Of a stretch of 64,000 bases of DNA, positions 56,786-64,000 are shown in pieces (position 1 is the stretch's first letter; every line of letters begins with the position of its first letter). Origin of the DNA: Ancylomarina subtilis. GTDB lineage: Bacteria; Bacteroidota; Bacteroidia; Bacteroidales; Marinifilaceae. A program made the translations under genes and the position numbers. A model generated the notes under the pieces. It saw only the letters and a program-made list of their open reading frames with translations. It was not told where the DNA came from and searched no databases. The DNA lies in NCBI RefSeq assembly GCF_004217115.1, contig NZ_SHKN01000001.1, forward strand, positions 62,001 to 126,000, read 5' to 3'.

Positions 56786-57159
56786 ATTAGTGGATTTTTG
56801 GGTTTGTTTAGACTTGTTATATAGCTTCTTAAGATAAGAATGGTTCAGCTAATTATTGCGTGTTTTGCTCAGTTTATAGAATACAATAGTCCCATGTAAA
56901 GAGTATAATCTATTGAATCTTAATGAACAAAATGATGAGATGGTGTGGGGAAGAGTTAACAAATCCAGCATTCGTACAAACCTTTGTACGAACAATTATA
57001 GAGAAGTATGAATTCGTTATAGCAAATCATTTAACTGGATGTTAATTGAGGAGTAAATTTATAAAAAATATATTGCTTTTAGCCTTTATATCCTTTAAAA
57101 TGAGTTTAAACTGATTAAGGTTTAAGCTGGTTCATTTTCAGTATCTTGTTGTTGTGTTT
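56786..57159 (-). other. regulatory spacer between LysO-type and Xaa-Pro aminopeptidase genes
   Basis: A 374-base AT-rich spacer without an ORF. It contains the 33-base palindromic element (56961-56993). No clear TAnnTTTG promoter on the minus strand, which would fit a promoter that needs an activator. Confidence 0.5.
56961..56993. promoter_or_regulatory. palindromic operator-like element, copy 1
   Basis: A perfect 10-base inverted repeat, TTCGTACAAA and TTTGTACGAA with a CC centre (56971-56992), preceded by AAATCCAGCA. The 33 bases match the copy at 63259-63291 at 28 positions. It lies about 176 bases upstream of the Xaa-Pro aminopeptidase start. Confidence 0.7.
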
Positions 57160-57765
57160 TTATAAAAATTGGAGAATTAGAGGCACAATAACAGGAACTA
57201 ATATTGTTAATACAATTCCGCTAAAAACAGCAATAATGGCATACTCTTTACCCGAATATTGAACAATAATAGGCATGGTGGTATCCATAGCGGTTGCCCC
57301 GCCCGATGCAATGCCGGCAAGTTTTCCAAAATATCTTACAAATAGAGGTGTAGCCAGTAGGGTAAGGATTTCTCGTATAATATTTGATAATAAAGCAATA
57401 ACGCCCAGGGTTTCACCATGAAATTCTGTTATCATCACTGATGAAAGACTGTAATAGCCAAAACCAGCTCCCACAGCCATTGCTTCGCCAAAATTGATGT
57501 TGGATAAAAACACCGATACGGCTGATACACCAATTAATGAGCCTACTATCACCGAAAGGGGGACGAGTATGATTTTAATATTGACTTGCTTAATCACTTT
57601 CCATGAATCACGATCGGTCCCGATACCAATTCCAACTAAAAACATAAGAAGGTAAAGGGCATATATACTGAAGTTCCCCTCTAAAAGGGTAGTGGGTAAA
57701 AAGCGAGTTAGGCCAAGAATTAAGCCCAAAACAAAAAAACTAAGAATAATTAAACTGCCTTTCAT
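57160..57765 (-). CDS. LysO-family transporter, C-terminal half protein
   Basis: A 201-residue membrane protein with about six helices matching the C-terminal part of LysO (YbjE/DUF340), the L-lysine exporter. Family motifs include MFLVGIGIGTDRDSW and GYYSLSSVMITE, with GGATAMDTTMPIIVQ near the end. E. coli LysO is a single protein of about 300 residues; here the N-terminal part is a separate gene 55 bases upstream. The true substrate may differ from lysine. Confidence 0.87.
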   Translation of the reverse strand: MKGSLIILSFFVLGLILGLTRFLPTTLLEGNFSIYALYLLMFLVGIGIGTDRDSWKVIKQVNIKIILVPLSVIVGSLIGVSAVSVFLSNINFGEAMAVGAGFGYYSLSSVMITEFHGETLGVIALLSNIIREILTLLATPLFVRYFGKLAGIASGGATAMDTTMPIIVQYSGKEYAIIAVFSGIVLTILVPVIVPLILQFL

Positions 57766-57820
57766 AATTATAATTGACGCTTGTTGATTTCAGATTTTGA
57801 GTTGAAATACAGATATTGGA

Positions 57821-58129
57821 TTATTTTCCGGTTTTAAAAAAGAATTTATAGGTTGCCCAGGCACAAATTAATGACCCCAGTATCGCACCTAGTGTCAGGA
57901 TGAGAGCCTGCAAACCTATAGAATGAAGATTGTTGATTATTTTATCATTCGTACCTACGCCTATCCCTAAGAGAAATAACAAGAGAAAAATAGCGAATGA
58001 GGTTAAAATGCCCACAACTTTTATAACTTTTGGGCGGTTTCCAATAAATAGGCCAATTCCTATTCCTAAAATCATAATAGATAGGACAATGATGATGTCG
58101 AGTAGCATAATTGAATCAGATATTATCAA
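57821..58129 (-). CDS. LysO-family transporter, N-terminal half protein
   Basis: A 102-residue membrane protein with three helices (MLLDIIIVLSIMILGIGIGL, AIFLLLFLLGIGVGTNDKI, ALILTLGAILGSLICAW), matching the N-terminal part of LysO/DUF340. It has its own start and stop and its own tail (KFFFKTGK), so it is a natural split rather than a recent frameshift. It should assemble with the downstream half. Confidence 0.83.
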   Translation of the reverse strand: MIISDSIMLLDIIIVLSIMILGIGIGLFIGNRPKVIKVVGILTSFAIFLLLFLLGIGVGTNDKIINNLHSIGLQALILTLGAILGSLICAWATYKFFFKTGK

Positions 58130-58190
58130 TCAATAATTGAATTGTTTCGCAAAATAAACAAAATACACTGCAAAGATTTATGTTGCATTG

Positions 58191-58229
58191 AAAAATATTG
58201 AGCGAAGTTAATTAAAACCCCGCTCAATA
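58191..58229 (-). terminator. terminator after susD-type gene
   Basis: A 9-base stem TATTGAGCG/CGCTCAATA (58196-58204 with 58221-58229), 16-base loop; on the minus strand it is followed by TTTTTC, about 35 bases past the SusD stop. Confidence 0.75.
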
Positions 58230-58263
58230 AGCCAACTACTTACTTATGAAAAAAAAAGCTTGT

Positions 58264-59796
58264 TTATTCGATCGCATTATTTGAGTTAATTTCACTTTCA
58301 GGAATAGGGAAAAAGTGTGTTGCATCGCTAACCCCTGTTCTTCCGTGATCAGCCATTGTTGTGTTAAGTTTGCCCCAACGTCTCAAATCGTGGAAACGTG
58401 TTCCTTCCATTGCCAACTCGCAAATCCTTTCATGTTCAATCTGTTTAGTCACATCCGATTTTGATGATCCGGTCATCGCTGGCATTCCTGCACGAGCTCT
58501 TACAACATTGATGTGAGGAATTGCAGCTGACGTTTCATCCAATTCGTTAAGGGTTTCAGCATACATAAGTAAAACGTCTGCATACCGAAGCAATGGAATA
58601 TTATTCCCAATTGCGGTTGAATAAAATTCATCTTCGCTTTTTGGAAGGTATTTTCTAAAACCAGTCTTGTCATAAGGTACACCGTTGTAATCCCACCATT
58701 CTTTGTATGTATAACTGTACACACGCGGATTGGCTGCATCATTGAAATATTCATCATCGAAGAATAGAGTCTCGTACAGACGGTGATCAAATCGGCCATC
58801 TGTAGCCGTTTTGCCTTCTTTTTTGAATTCTTGAAGAAGGAAATCACTACCGGCAATCTCATCCCATCCACCTAAACCAGCGGGTTTTAACCAACGGTGA
58901 TATGGAAACTTAAACCAAGAACCATTATCTGTATTGGTTGATAATTGTAGTTCGAATAATGCCTCGTCAGAGTTTTGGTTTGTTCCATCAAACATAGAGA
59001 TGAATGATGCTTCTAAATTATCTCCTTTTTTTGCAACAACCGGTTCGAATGCCGTTTTTGCAGCTTTGTAATACTTCGCAGCATCAGAATTGCTTTCACT
59101 GGCACAGAATAGGTTTGCTTTACCTAAGAAAGCTAAAGCTGTCCATTTTGTTGCACGCCCCATATTTTCAACAGAGTTACTTTCAGGTAGGTGGATTGTT
59201 GCGGTTTCAAAATCTTTGATAATGAAATCCCAGCATTCGGCTCTTTCGCTTAGGCCTTTATCTATGCCGGACAGGCCTTTAGGATAGGCATCACGTAGAA
59301 TAATTTTTTCCCAGTTTAATAGTAACTTGAGATGGTAATAGCCTCTAAGAAAATGAGCCTCTGCAAGAATTCGATCTTTTGCATCAGTACTAATTTGTTC
59401 TTCAGTCATTTCACCAACCTTTTCGATAACCTGATTGGCGTAATTAATGCCTTTGTAGTGGATATTCCAATATTGCGTTGTTTGTGTATTACCTGCTGTT
59501 GAATTAAAATTGAAAATAGAGAACCAATCTTCATAGTTTAACGCATCGTTACCCAGTTCGATTAAATCTGAGGGGAATAATTCTACCGTAAATTTTATTT
59601 CAGCAAAGCCCCAATAACTGGTTGCACATTCAAGTTGAGAATAGGCTGCAGCAAGTCCTGCTTCGGCATCACTTTCGTTTCTCCAAAAACTCTCTCCCGT
59701 TAACTGATCGGGAGATTTCACGTCTAGATAATCTTCATTACAAGCACTGAAAGACAGGCCGATGCAGATGAAGAATAAATATATATATCTGTTCAT
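58264..59796 (-). CDS. SusD/RagB family substrate-binding lipoprotein
   Basis: A 510-residue outer-membrane lipoprotein (lipobox FSAC, Cys19). Characteristic SusD features: NEDYLDVKSPDQLTGESFWR at the mature N-terminus, TPR-like helices, YADVLLMYAETLNEL, and a C-terminal FPIPESEINSNNAI. It forms the lid of the SusC channel. The substrate is unknown; the neighbourhood suggests oligopeptides or glycopeptides. It follows susC after 14 bases. Confidence 0.95.
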   Translation of the reverse strand: MNRYIYLFFICIGLSFSACNEDYLDVKSPDQLTGESFWRNESDAEAGLAAAYSQLECATSYWGFAEIKFTVELFPSDLIELGNDALNYEDWFSIFNFNSTAGNTQTTQYWNIHYKGINYANQVIEKVGEMTEEQISTDAKDRILAEAHFLRGYYHLKLLLNWEKIILRDAYPKGLSGIDKGLSERAECWDFIIKDFETATIHLPESNSVENMGRATKWTALAFLGKANLFCASESNSDAAKYYKAAKTAFEPVVAKKGDNLEASFISMFDGTNQNSDEALFELQLSTNTDNGSWFKFPYHRWLKPAGLGGWDEIAGSDFLLQEFKKEGKTATDGRFDHRLYETLFFDDEYFNDAANPRVYSYTYKEWWDYNGVPYDKTGFRKYLPKSEDEFYSTAIGNNIPLLRYADVLLMYAETLNELDETSAAIPHINVVRARAGMPAMTGSSKSDVTKQIEHERICELAMEGTRFHDLRRWGKLNTTMADHGRTGVSDATHFFPIPESEINSNNAIE

Positions 59797-59810
59797 TTTT
59801 TTAGTATTTA

Positions 59811-62800
59811 TTAGAATGATAATTGTATTCCTGCAAAGAATGATTTATTGATAGGGTAGAGACTTCTATCAATACCTGTATTAAGAACATTGCTGCGTCC
59901 AACTTCAGGATCGATACCTGAGTAATCTGTGATTGTGAAAACATTCTGAGCATTAAAGTAAATTCGACATTTGTTTACACCTAAACGATTGATCATCGAT
60001 TTTGGTAGGGTGTAGCCGAGTTCAATATTCTTTAAGCGAAGAAATGAGCCATCTTCAAGGTAGCGGTTTGATTCCCTAGTGTTTAAATTTGCATCACCAA
60101 GTACGGCTCTAGGAATATTTGTGTTTTTGTTAGTTTCTGTCCAGGCATTTAGTGAAGAAGCTAAGAAATTTTGCCCAGCTGACATATTTTCTAAGTAATA
60201 GCGATTTCCATTATACAGTTCGTTTCCCTGAACGCCATAAAACATCATTGAGAAATCAAAACCTTTGTATGATGCATTAAAGTTGATTGAATAAGTGAAA
60301 TCCGGAATGCCAGAGCCAGAATAGACTTTATCTTTTTCATTCAATTCTCCGTCTCCATTGGTATCTTTAAAACGAATATCACCAGGTTTAGCACTGGCTT
60401 GAAGTAAATCACCTTCTGAATTTTTATGAGCATTTACCTCATCCATTGATTGAAATATGCCATCTGTTTGATACAAGAAGAAAGCGCCAATTTCGTAACC
60501 AACTTTTGTTTGTGTTGGGAAATGTGAGTCGCCGTATTTTAAGCCTTCACCAAACAAAGCCTGATCTTCGCTAGATAATGTAACGACTTCATTTTTAGTT
60601 GTTGTAAATGTCGTGTTGATACTGTATTTGAAATCACCATCTTGCTTGTAGTAGCCTAATTCGAACTCAAGTCCTTTGTTACTGATTTCACCAACATTTA
60701 ATATTGGGCTGTCAAGACCTGCAGAACCAGGAAGCTGACGATAAATCAACATGTCTTTAGTCGTTGTGTTATAGTAGTTAATGGTACCGTTGAATTGATT
60801 GCCAAGCAAGGTGAAATCCAAACCAAGGTTTTTTGAAATGGTTGTTTCCCATTGCAATTCTCTGTTTTCGAGTCCGGTAGCAATAGAGCCAGTCCATGGA
60901 TTTGCTCCGGAACCACGTACAGCTCCCAGTTCATAATCGTTACCTGTGCTGATAAGAGCTTGATGATCGTAGAAACCAAGAGTTACCTCATTACCTAATT
61001 TACCCCAGCTGGCTCTTAGCTTTAAATTGTCGATAAAGTCATAATCAGACATGAAATCTTCTTCAGTCAATCGCCAGCCAAGTGCTACTGAAGGGAAAGT
61101 TCCATATCGTGAATCAGAACCGAATTTTGATGATCCGTCACGTCGAGCCGTTACTTGTAAAAGATATTTGCTGTCGAAAGAATAGTTTACACGACCTAAG
61201 ATTGATGTGCGGGTATACTCATTTCTACTTCCGTAGGCCGCATAAGTACCTCCTTTACCTGCATTTAAAGTCATCCAGCTTGGATCTAGGAATCCAGCCA
61301 TTTCATCTTTGGTTTTAACTTCATCACCCTCGGCAGAATAAACGGTGTTTTTACCAGTGACATTCGCCCCAATCCAATTGTTAGTTTTTTTAGAAGCTGT
61401 ATAACCAATTACTGAAGATACAGAATGCTTGCCAAATTCTTTTTGGAAGTTCAGCAGGTGTTCCATAATTTGAGAGCGGTAGTTGTTGCGTTCTTCACCG
61501 TAGTAGATCCAATCTTCACTATCCTTAGGAGATCGGTCGAATTTTGTATGATAACTCCATTTATTATCATTACTATTAATCAAACCTAGGTTGACTTGAT
61601 AGGATAACCAATCGGTGAATTTTAAACGTCCTGTAATATTTGCTGAAAAATATTGAAGGTCTGTTTCACCTTTCATATTTTGATGATTGGCATATGGATT
61701 GGCATTAGCTGGCATATCACCAGAAGTTAGTTGCACATCACCATTTTCATCAAACGGATTGATTAAAGGCGTTAGTTTATATGTATCAGATAATGAAAAC
61801 TTCTGTCCTTCAGAGTTTGTTTCTGCATACGAAATGGTAGCATCTACACTTAAGCGACCTTTGGTCATACCTAATTTAGCACGAAGCGTTTTTTTAAGAT
61901 AGTCACTACCAATTAAAGTTCCTTCTTCATCGTTCCAACTGCCTGATATGCCATAGTATCCTAGATCGTTACCTCCATTAATACTTAAATTGTAATTTTG
62001 TTGAAGAGCTGTGCGTGAAACTTCATCCTGCCAGTTTGTATTTGCAGTGATTGGAGAAGTAACATAATCAGGTAGCGCTTTTTTGTCTGCATCAGCTGCA
62101 TACATATTGTAATTGTCGTACATCATTTTGTGTACCTTAACATAGCCTTCAGAATCTAACAAGTCCAGCTGGTCTATAGCTTTAGTTTGTCCGATATGCA
62201 TATTAAAGTCAACATTGATCTTACCCTTTTTACCTTTTTTTGTTGTGATTAAAACCACCCCATTGGCTGCACGAGAACCATAAATAGCAGCTGCAGCACC
62301 ATCTTTAAGAATTTCAAATGATTCAATATCATCAGGGTTTAGTAGAGACATTGAACCTGGAAGTCCATCGATAATGTATAAAGGTTCGTTGTTCCCAACA
62401 GTACCAATACCACGAATTGTAATACTTGATCCAGCACCTGGTGCTCCACCATATTTGGTAATTGTAACACCAGCAACTTTACCTTGCAAAGCGTTTACTG
62501 CATTTGACGATGGTGTCTTTTTTAGATCTTCACCTTTCACCGAAGATACAGCACCTGTAAGATCACTCTTTTTCTGAGTGCCGTAACCCACAACGACAAC
62601 TTCGTCCAGTCCCAGGTTCTCAAATTCTAAAATGATATTTAGACTGTTGCTTTTAACAACCACTTCTTGAGTTGTCATTCCCACAAATGAGAAAATAAGA
62701 GTTTGGCCTTCTTCTGCTTGAATAGAGAATTTTCCATCGAAATCGGTACTTGTTCCTATCGCTGTTCCTTTAAGTACAACTGAAACACCTGGGATTGAAA

Positions 62801-62996
62801 GACCATCATCTGCTGAAGTGACAATACCCGTTACGGTATTTTGTTTTTGTTCAACACCATTGAAACCAGAAGTTTGTGAGGCTTTCACCAGAATAGGTGA
62901 AAATAGAATTGCCACGATGCATAGTTTCATGAGCCATGAAACACCGCGTTTTTGCGCATAGTGGAAGGGCGCAAAAGAGTTTGCATTTTTTTTCAT
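59811..62996 (-). CDS. SusC/RagA family TonB-linked outer-membrane channel
   Basis: A 1061-residue TonB-dependent importer. A long n-region leads a signal peptide (WLMKLCIVAILFSPILVKAS). A CarboxypepD_reg-like domain (about 54-135), the plug with TonB-box-adjacent VVVGYGTQKKSDLTGAVSSV and SITIRGIGTVGNNEPLYIID (about 140-255), and a 22-strand barrel ending in GIQLSF follow. There is no STN domain, so it is not wired to a FecR system. It pairs with the SusD gene for energised uptake. Confidence 0.96.
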   Translation of the reverse strand: MKKNANSFAPFHYAQKRGVSWLMKLCIVAILFSPILVKASQTSGFNGVEQKQNTVTGIVTSADDGLSIPGVSVVLKGTAIGTSTDFDGKFSIQAEEGQTLIFSFVGMTTQEVVVKSNSLNIILEFENLGLDEVVVVGYGTQKKSDLTGAVSSVKGEDLKKTPSSNAVNALQGKVAGVTITKYGGAPGAGSSITIRGIGTVGNNEPLYIIDGLPGSMSLLNPDDIESFEILKDGAAAAIYGSRAANGVVLITTKKGKKGKINVDFNMHIGQTKAIDQLDLLDSEGYVKVHKMMYDNYNMYAADADKKALPDYVTSPITANTNWQDEVSRTALQQNYNLSINGGNDLGYYGISGSWNDEEGTLIGSDYLKKTLRAKLGMTKGRLSVDATISYAETNSEGQKFSLSDTYKLTPLINPFDENGDVQLTSGDMPANANPYANHQNMKGETDLQYFSANITGRLKFTDWLSYQVNLGLINSNDNKWSYHTKFDRSPKDSEDWIYYGEERNNYRSQIMEHLLNFQKEFGKHSVSSVIGYTASKKTNNWIGANVTGKNTVYSAEGDEVKTKDEMAGFLDPSWMTLNAGKGGTYAAYGSRNEYTRTSILGRVNYSFDSKYLLQVTARRDGSSKFGSDSRYGTFPSVALGWRLTEEDFMSDYDFIDNLKLRASWGKLGNEVTLGFYDHQALISTGNDYELGAVRGSGANPWTGSIATGLENRELQWETTISKNLGLDFTLLGNQFNGTINYYNTTTKDMLIYRQLPGSAGLDSPILNVGEISNKGLEFELGYYKQDGDFKYSINTTFTTTKNEVVTLSSEDQALFGEGLKYGDSHFPTQTKVGYEIGAFFLYQTDGIFQSMDEVNAHKNSEGDLLQASAKPGDIRFKDTNGDGELNEKDKVYSGSGIPDFTYSINFNASYKGFDFSMMFYGVQGNELYNGNRYYLENMSAGQNFLASSLNAWTETNKNTNIPRAVLGDANLNTRESNRYLEDGSFLRLKNIELGYTLPKSMINRLGVNKCRIYFNAQNVFTITDYSGIDPEVGRSNVLNTGIDRSLYPINKSFFAGIQLSF

Positions 62997-63258
62997 AAAT
63001 TTAGGTTCGTTAAAGTTAATGGCAGTTGTGTTCTTTTTTGCGATGGAAACAACTTAGCCTGTTTAATGTTTGGCAGGGATTGTTGGTAGCTTTCTCTGCC
63101 TTTTTTTGCAATTATATTTTGCTGTAGAGCTGATCGTGATGAACAATCGATCTCAATTTTTACGGTTTTCTTAATGGGTGATTTCATCCTGATTTAGGAT
63201 GTTGTGAGAGATCTCTAGTGTGGTGAATTATTAGAGATAAGAGAGCTTTTTGTCTAGT

Positions 63259-63291
63259 AAATCCAACATTCATACAAACCCTTGTATGACC
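63259..63291. promoter_or_regulatory. palindromic operator-like element, copy 2
   Basis: Inverted repeat TCATACAA and TTGTATGA (63270-63277 with 63282-63289), preceded by AAATCCAACA. It matches the 56961-56993 copy at 28 of 33 positions, and two of the changes occur as a compensating pair in the arms (G to A and C to T), keeping the dyad. It lies about 265 bases upstream of susC. Confidence 0.7.
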
Positions 63292-63379
63292 TGTTGTGCT
63301 GTTTGTAAAATTTTGCTAGTTTAATCATAATTACCAAAACTGAATTTGTTAATAGTAGCTATCTTTAATTTGTTTGATA

Positions 63380-63414
63380 CAAATATATAAAAATACCTAC
63401 CAGTTCCTACCAGT
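63380..63414 (-). promoter_or_regulatory. candidate susC promoter with direct-repeat activator site
   Basis: The minus strand reads TATATTTG (63380-63387), a match to TAnnTTTG. Upstream lies ACTGGTAGGA-ACTGGTAGGT (63395-63414), a 10-base direct repeat with one mismatch, covering the place of the missing -33 box. This fits an activator-dependent promoter for an AraC-type regulator. The leader would be about 375 bases. Confidence 0.5.
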
Positions 63415-63509
63415 ATGGCAAATAAAAATATTAATTTATAAAAGCGATTTATTTGTTTTAGCTTGTAATACTAGTTTTTACAGAGGTTTTAATGATGAGA
63501 AGAAAATGA

Positions 63510-64000
63510 TTATTCTTTTGTGATATCATATGATTCCAGAAATGTATCTCCATTTTCAGAATTTGCAAGTTGTTTAAATTGTTTGGGTGTGTAGTTGTAC
63601 TCTTTTTTAAAGCACCTTGAAAAATACTTAGGGTCATTAAAGCCCACATTAAATGCAATTTCAGAAATGGTGTAGTTGTGCTTAACCAGAATCATGGCTG
63701 CTTTCTTTAATCTCAGACAGCGCATAAAATCAACCAGGGTTTTGTTGGTAATTGATTGAAATCTACGGTATATGTTCGAATAACTCATATTGAGAGCATT
63801 CGATAAATCTTCCAGTTTAAAATCAGGATTAATCAGATTTTTCTCAAGTTCAATCAGGATTGATTCTATAAATTTTTCGTCGGGTGATTCAACTTGAGGG
63901 GCATCAGTCTGTGTCAGTAATTCTGTTCTGTATTTTTGAATCAGGTTTTTATGTGATTCAAGAATATTATTGACTTTAAAGATCAGCTCTTTCACATTGA
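63510..64000 (-). CDS. AraC-type response regulator or hybrid two-component system, C-terminal end (partial)
   Basis: Partial gene, open at the window edge. The visible 5' end reads NVKELIFKVNNILESHKNLI, the typical end of a REC domain and its linker in hybrid two-component regulators. An AraC HTH follows (about 105 residues: FKLEDLSNALNMSYSNIYRR, YTISEIAFNVGFNDPKYFSR, FKKEYNYTPKQFK). The first ATG/GTG in the window is not the real start. Position beside susCD marks it as the likely regulator of the locus. Confidence 0.88.
   Translation of the reverse strand, partial: NVKELIFKVNNILESHKNLIQKYRTELLTQTDAPQVESPDEKFIESILIELEKNLINPDFKLEDLSNALNMSYSNIYRRFQSITNKTLVDFMRCLRLKKAAMILVKHNYTISEIAFNVGFNDPKYFSRCFKKEYNYTPKQFKQLANSENGDTFLESYDITKE

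Larger units (their letters stand above)
62997..63509 (-). other. susC upstream regulatory region
   Basis: A 513-base spacer between the regulator end and susC. It contains, in transcription order, a 10-base direct repeat (63395-63414), a TATATTTG box (63380-63387), the palindromic element (63259-63291) and a short ORF overlapping the susC start (62993-63187). No other gene is seen. Confidence 0.55.

Noticed and set aside
57766-57820. Frameshift explanation for the split LysO genes
   Set aside because: The halves are separated by 55 bases, the second has a good ATG and the first has its own tail and stop, so a single indel does not join them.

Overview
The window is a chromosomal segment of a Bacteroidota bacterium. 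I infer a Bacteroidales/Marinilabiliales-type organism of marine or anaerobic habit, not a specific genus. The evidence is a SusC/SusD pair with the end of a hybrid two-component-type regulator, a FecR/ECF sigma pair, a secreted protease with a type IX secretion (T9SS) C-terminal domain, menaquinone genes, AT-rich DNA, no evident Shine-Dalgarno sequences, and promoters of the TTTG-N19-TAnnTTTG type. I saw no tRNA, rRNA, CRISPR array, insertion sequence or prophage.

Layout. 0-3.1 kb (-): menA, menC, menE. 3.3-6.4 kb (+): two ferritin-like paralogues and a T9SS-exported trypsin-like protease with PKD domains. 6.5-9.5 kb: a HAD phosphatase (-), then a damage-tolerance operon umuC-umuD-DUF523 (+). 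9.6-17.1 kb: a MATE exporter (+) overlapping a convergent patatin/Omp85 protein (-), a large GAF protein and a DEAD-box helicase. 17.2-22.4 kb (-): a DUF5655-like protein and an ECF sigma/FecR anti-sigma system flanked by two paralogous surface-type proteins, one with an STN domain but no TonB receptor barrel. 22.7-29.3 kb: a small HEAT-like protein and uvrA (-), divergent from an ECF sigma gene and an 81-residue protein (+), then mlaD and an amidase (-). 29.6-35.3 kb: lptD with a UUG start (+), then pabA/trpG, a PQ-loop protein, a REC-PP2C response regulator and its HPt partner (-). 35.6-44.7 kb (+): a TPR/PD40/SPOR envelope protein, gcvT, serC-serA-DUF1015 (serine synthesis), a DUF438/hemerythrin/PAS sensor and a membrane protein. 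44.8-64 kb (-): an accessory nutrient-utilisation region.

The accessory region is the most interesting part. In transcription order it carries an AraC-type regulator (C-terminal end only, cut by the window edge), SusC, SusD, a split LysO-type transporter, Xaa-Pro aminopeptidase, an OCD-family reductase, a proline-racemase-fold enzyme with the Cys/Thr pair of trans-3-hydroxy-L-proline dehydratases, an S37-type tripeptidyl peptidase lipoprotein, a C69 dipeptidase, a GH2 beta-galactosidase and a GH63-type glucosidase lipoprotein. I infer a locus for importing and dismantling proline/hydroxyproline-rich, perhaps glycosylated, peptides. Two nearly identical palindromic elements, upstream of susC and of the Xaa-Pro aminopeptidase gene, suggest that both transcription units answer to one regulator. 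The same region carries seven-base periodic intergenic repeats and a (GTT)12 microsatellite.
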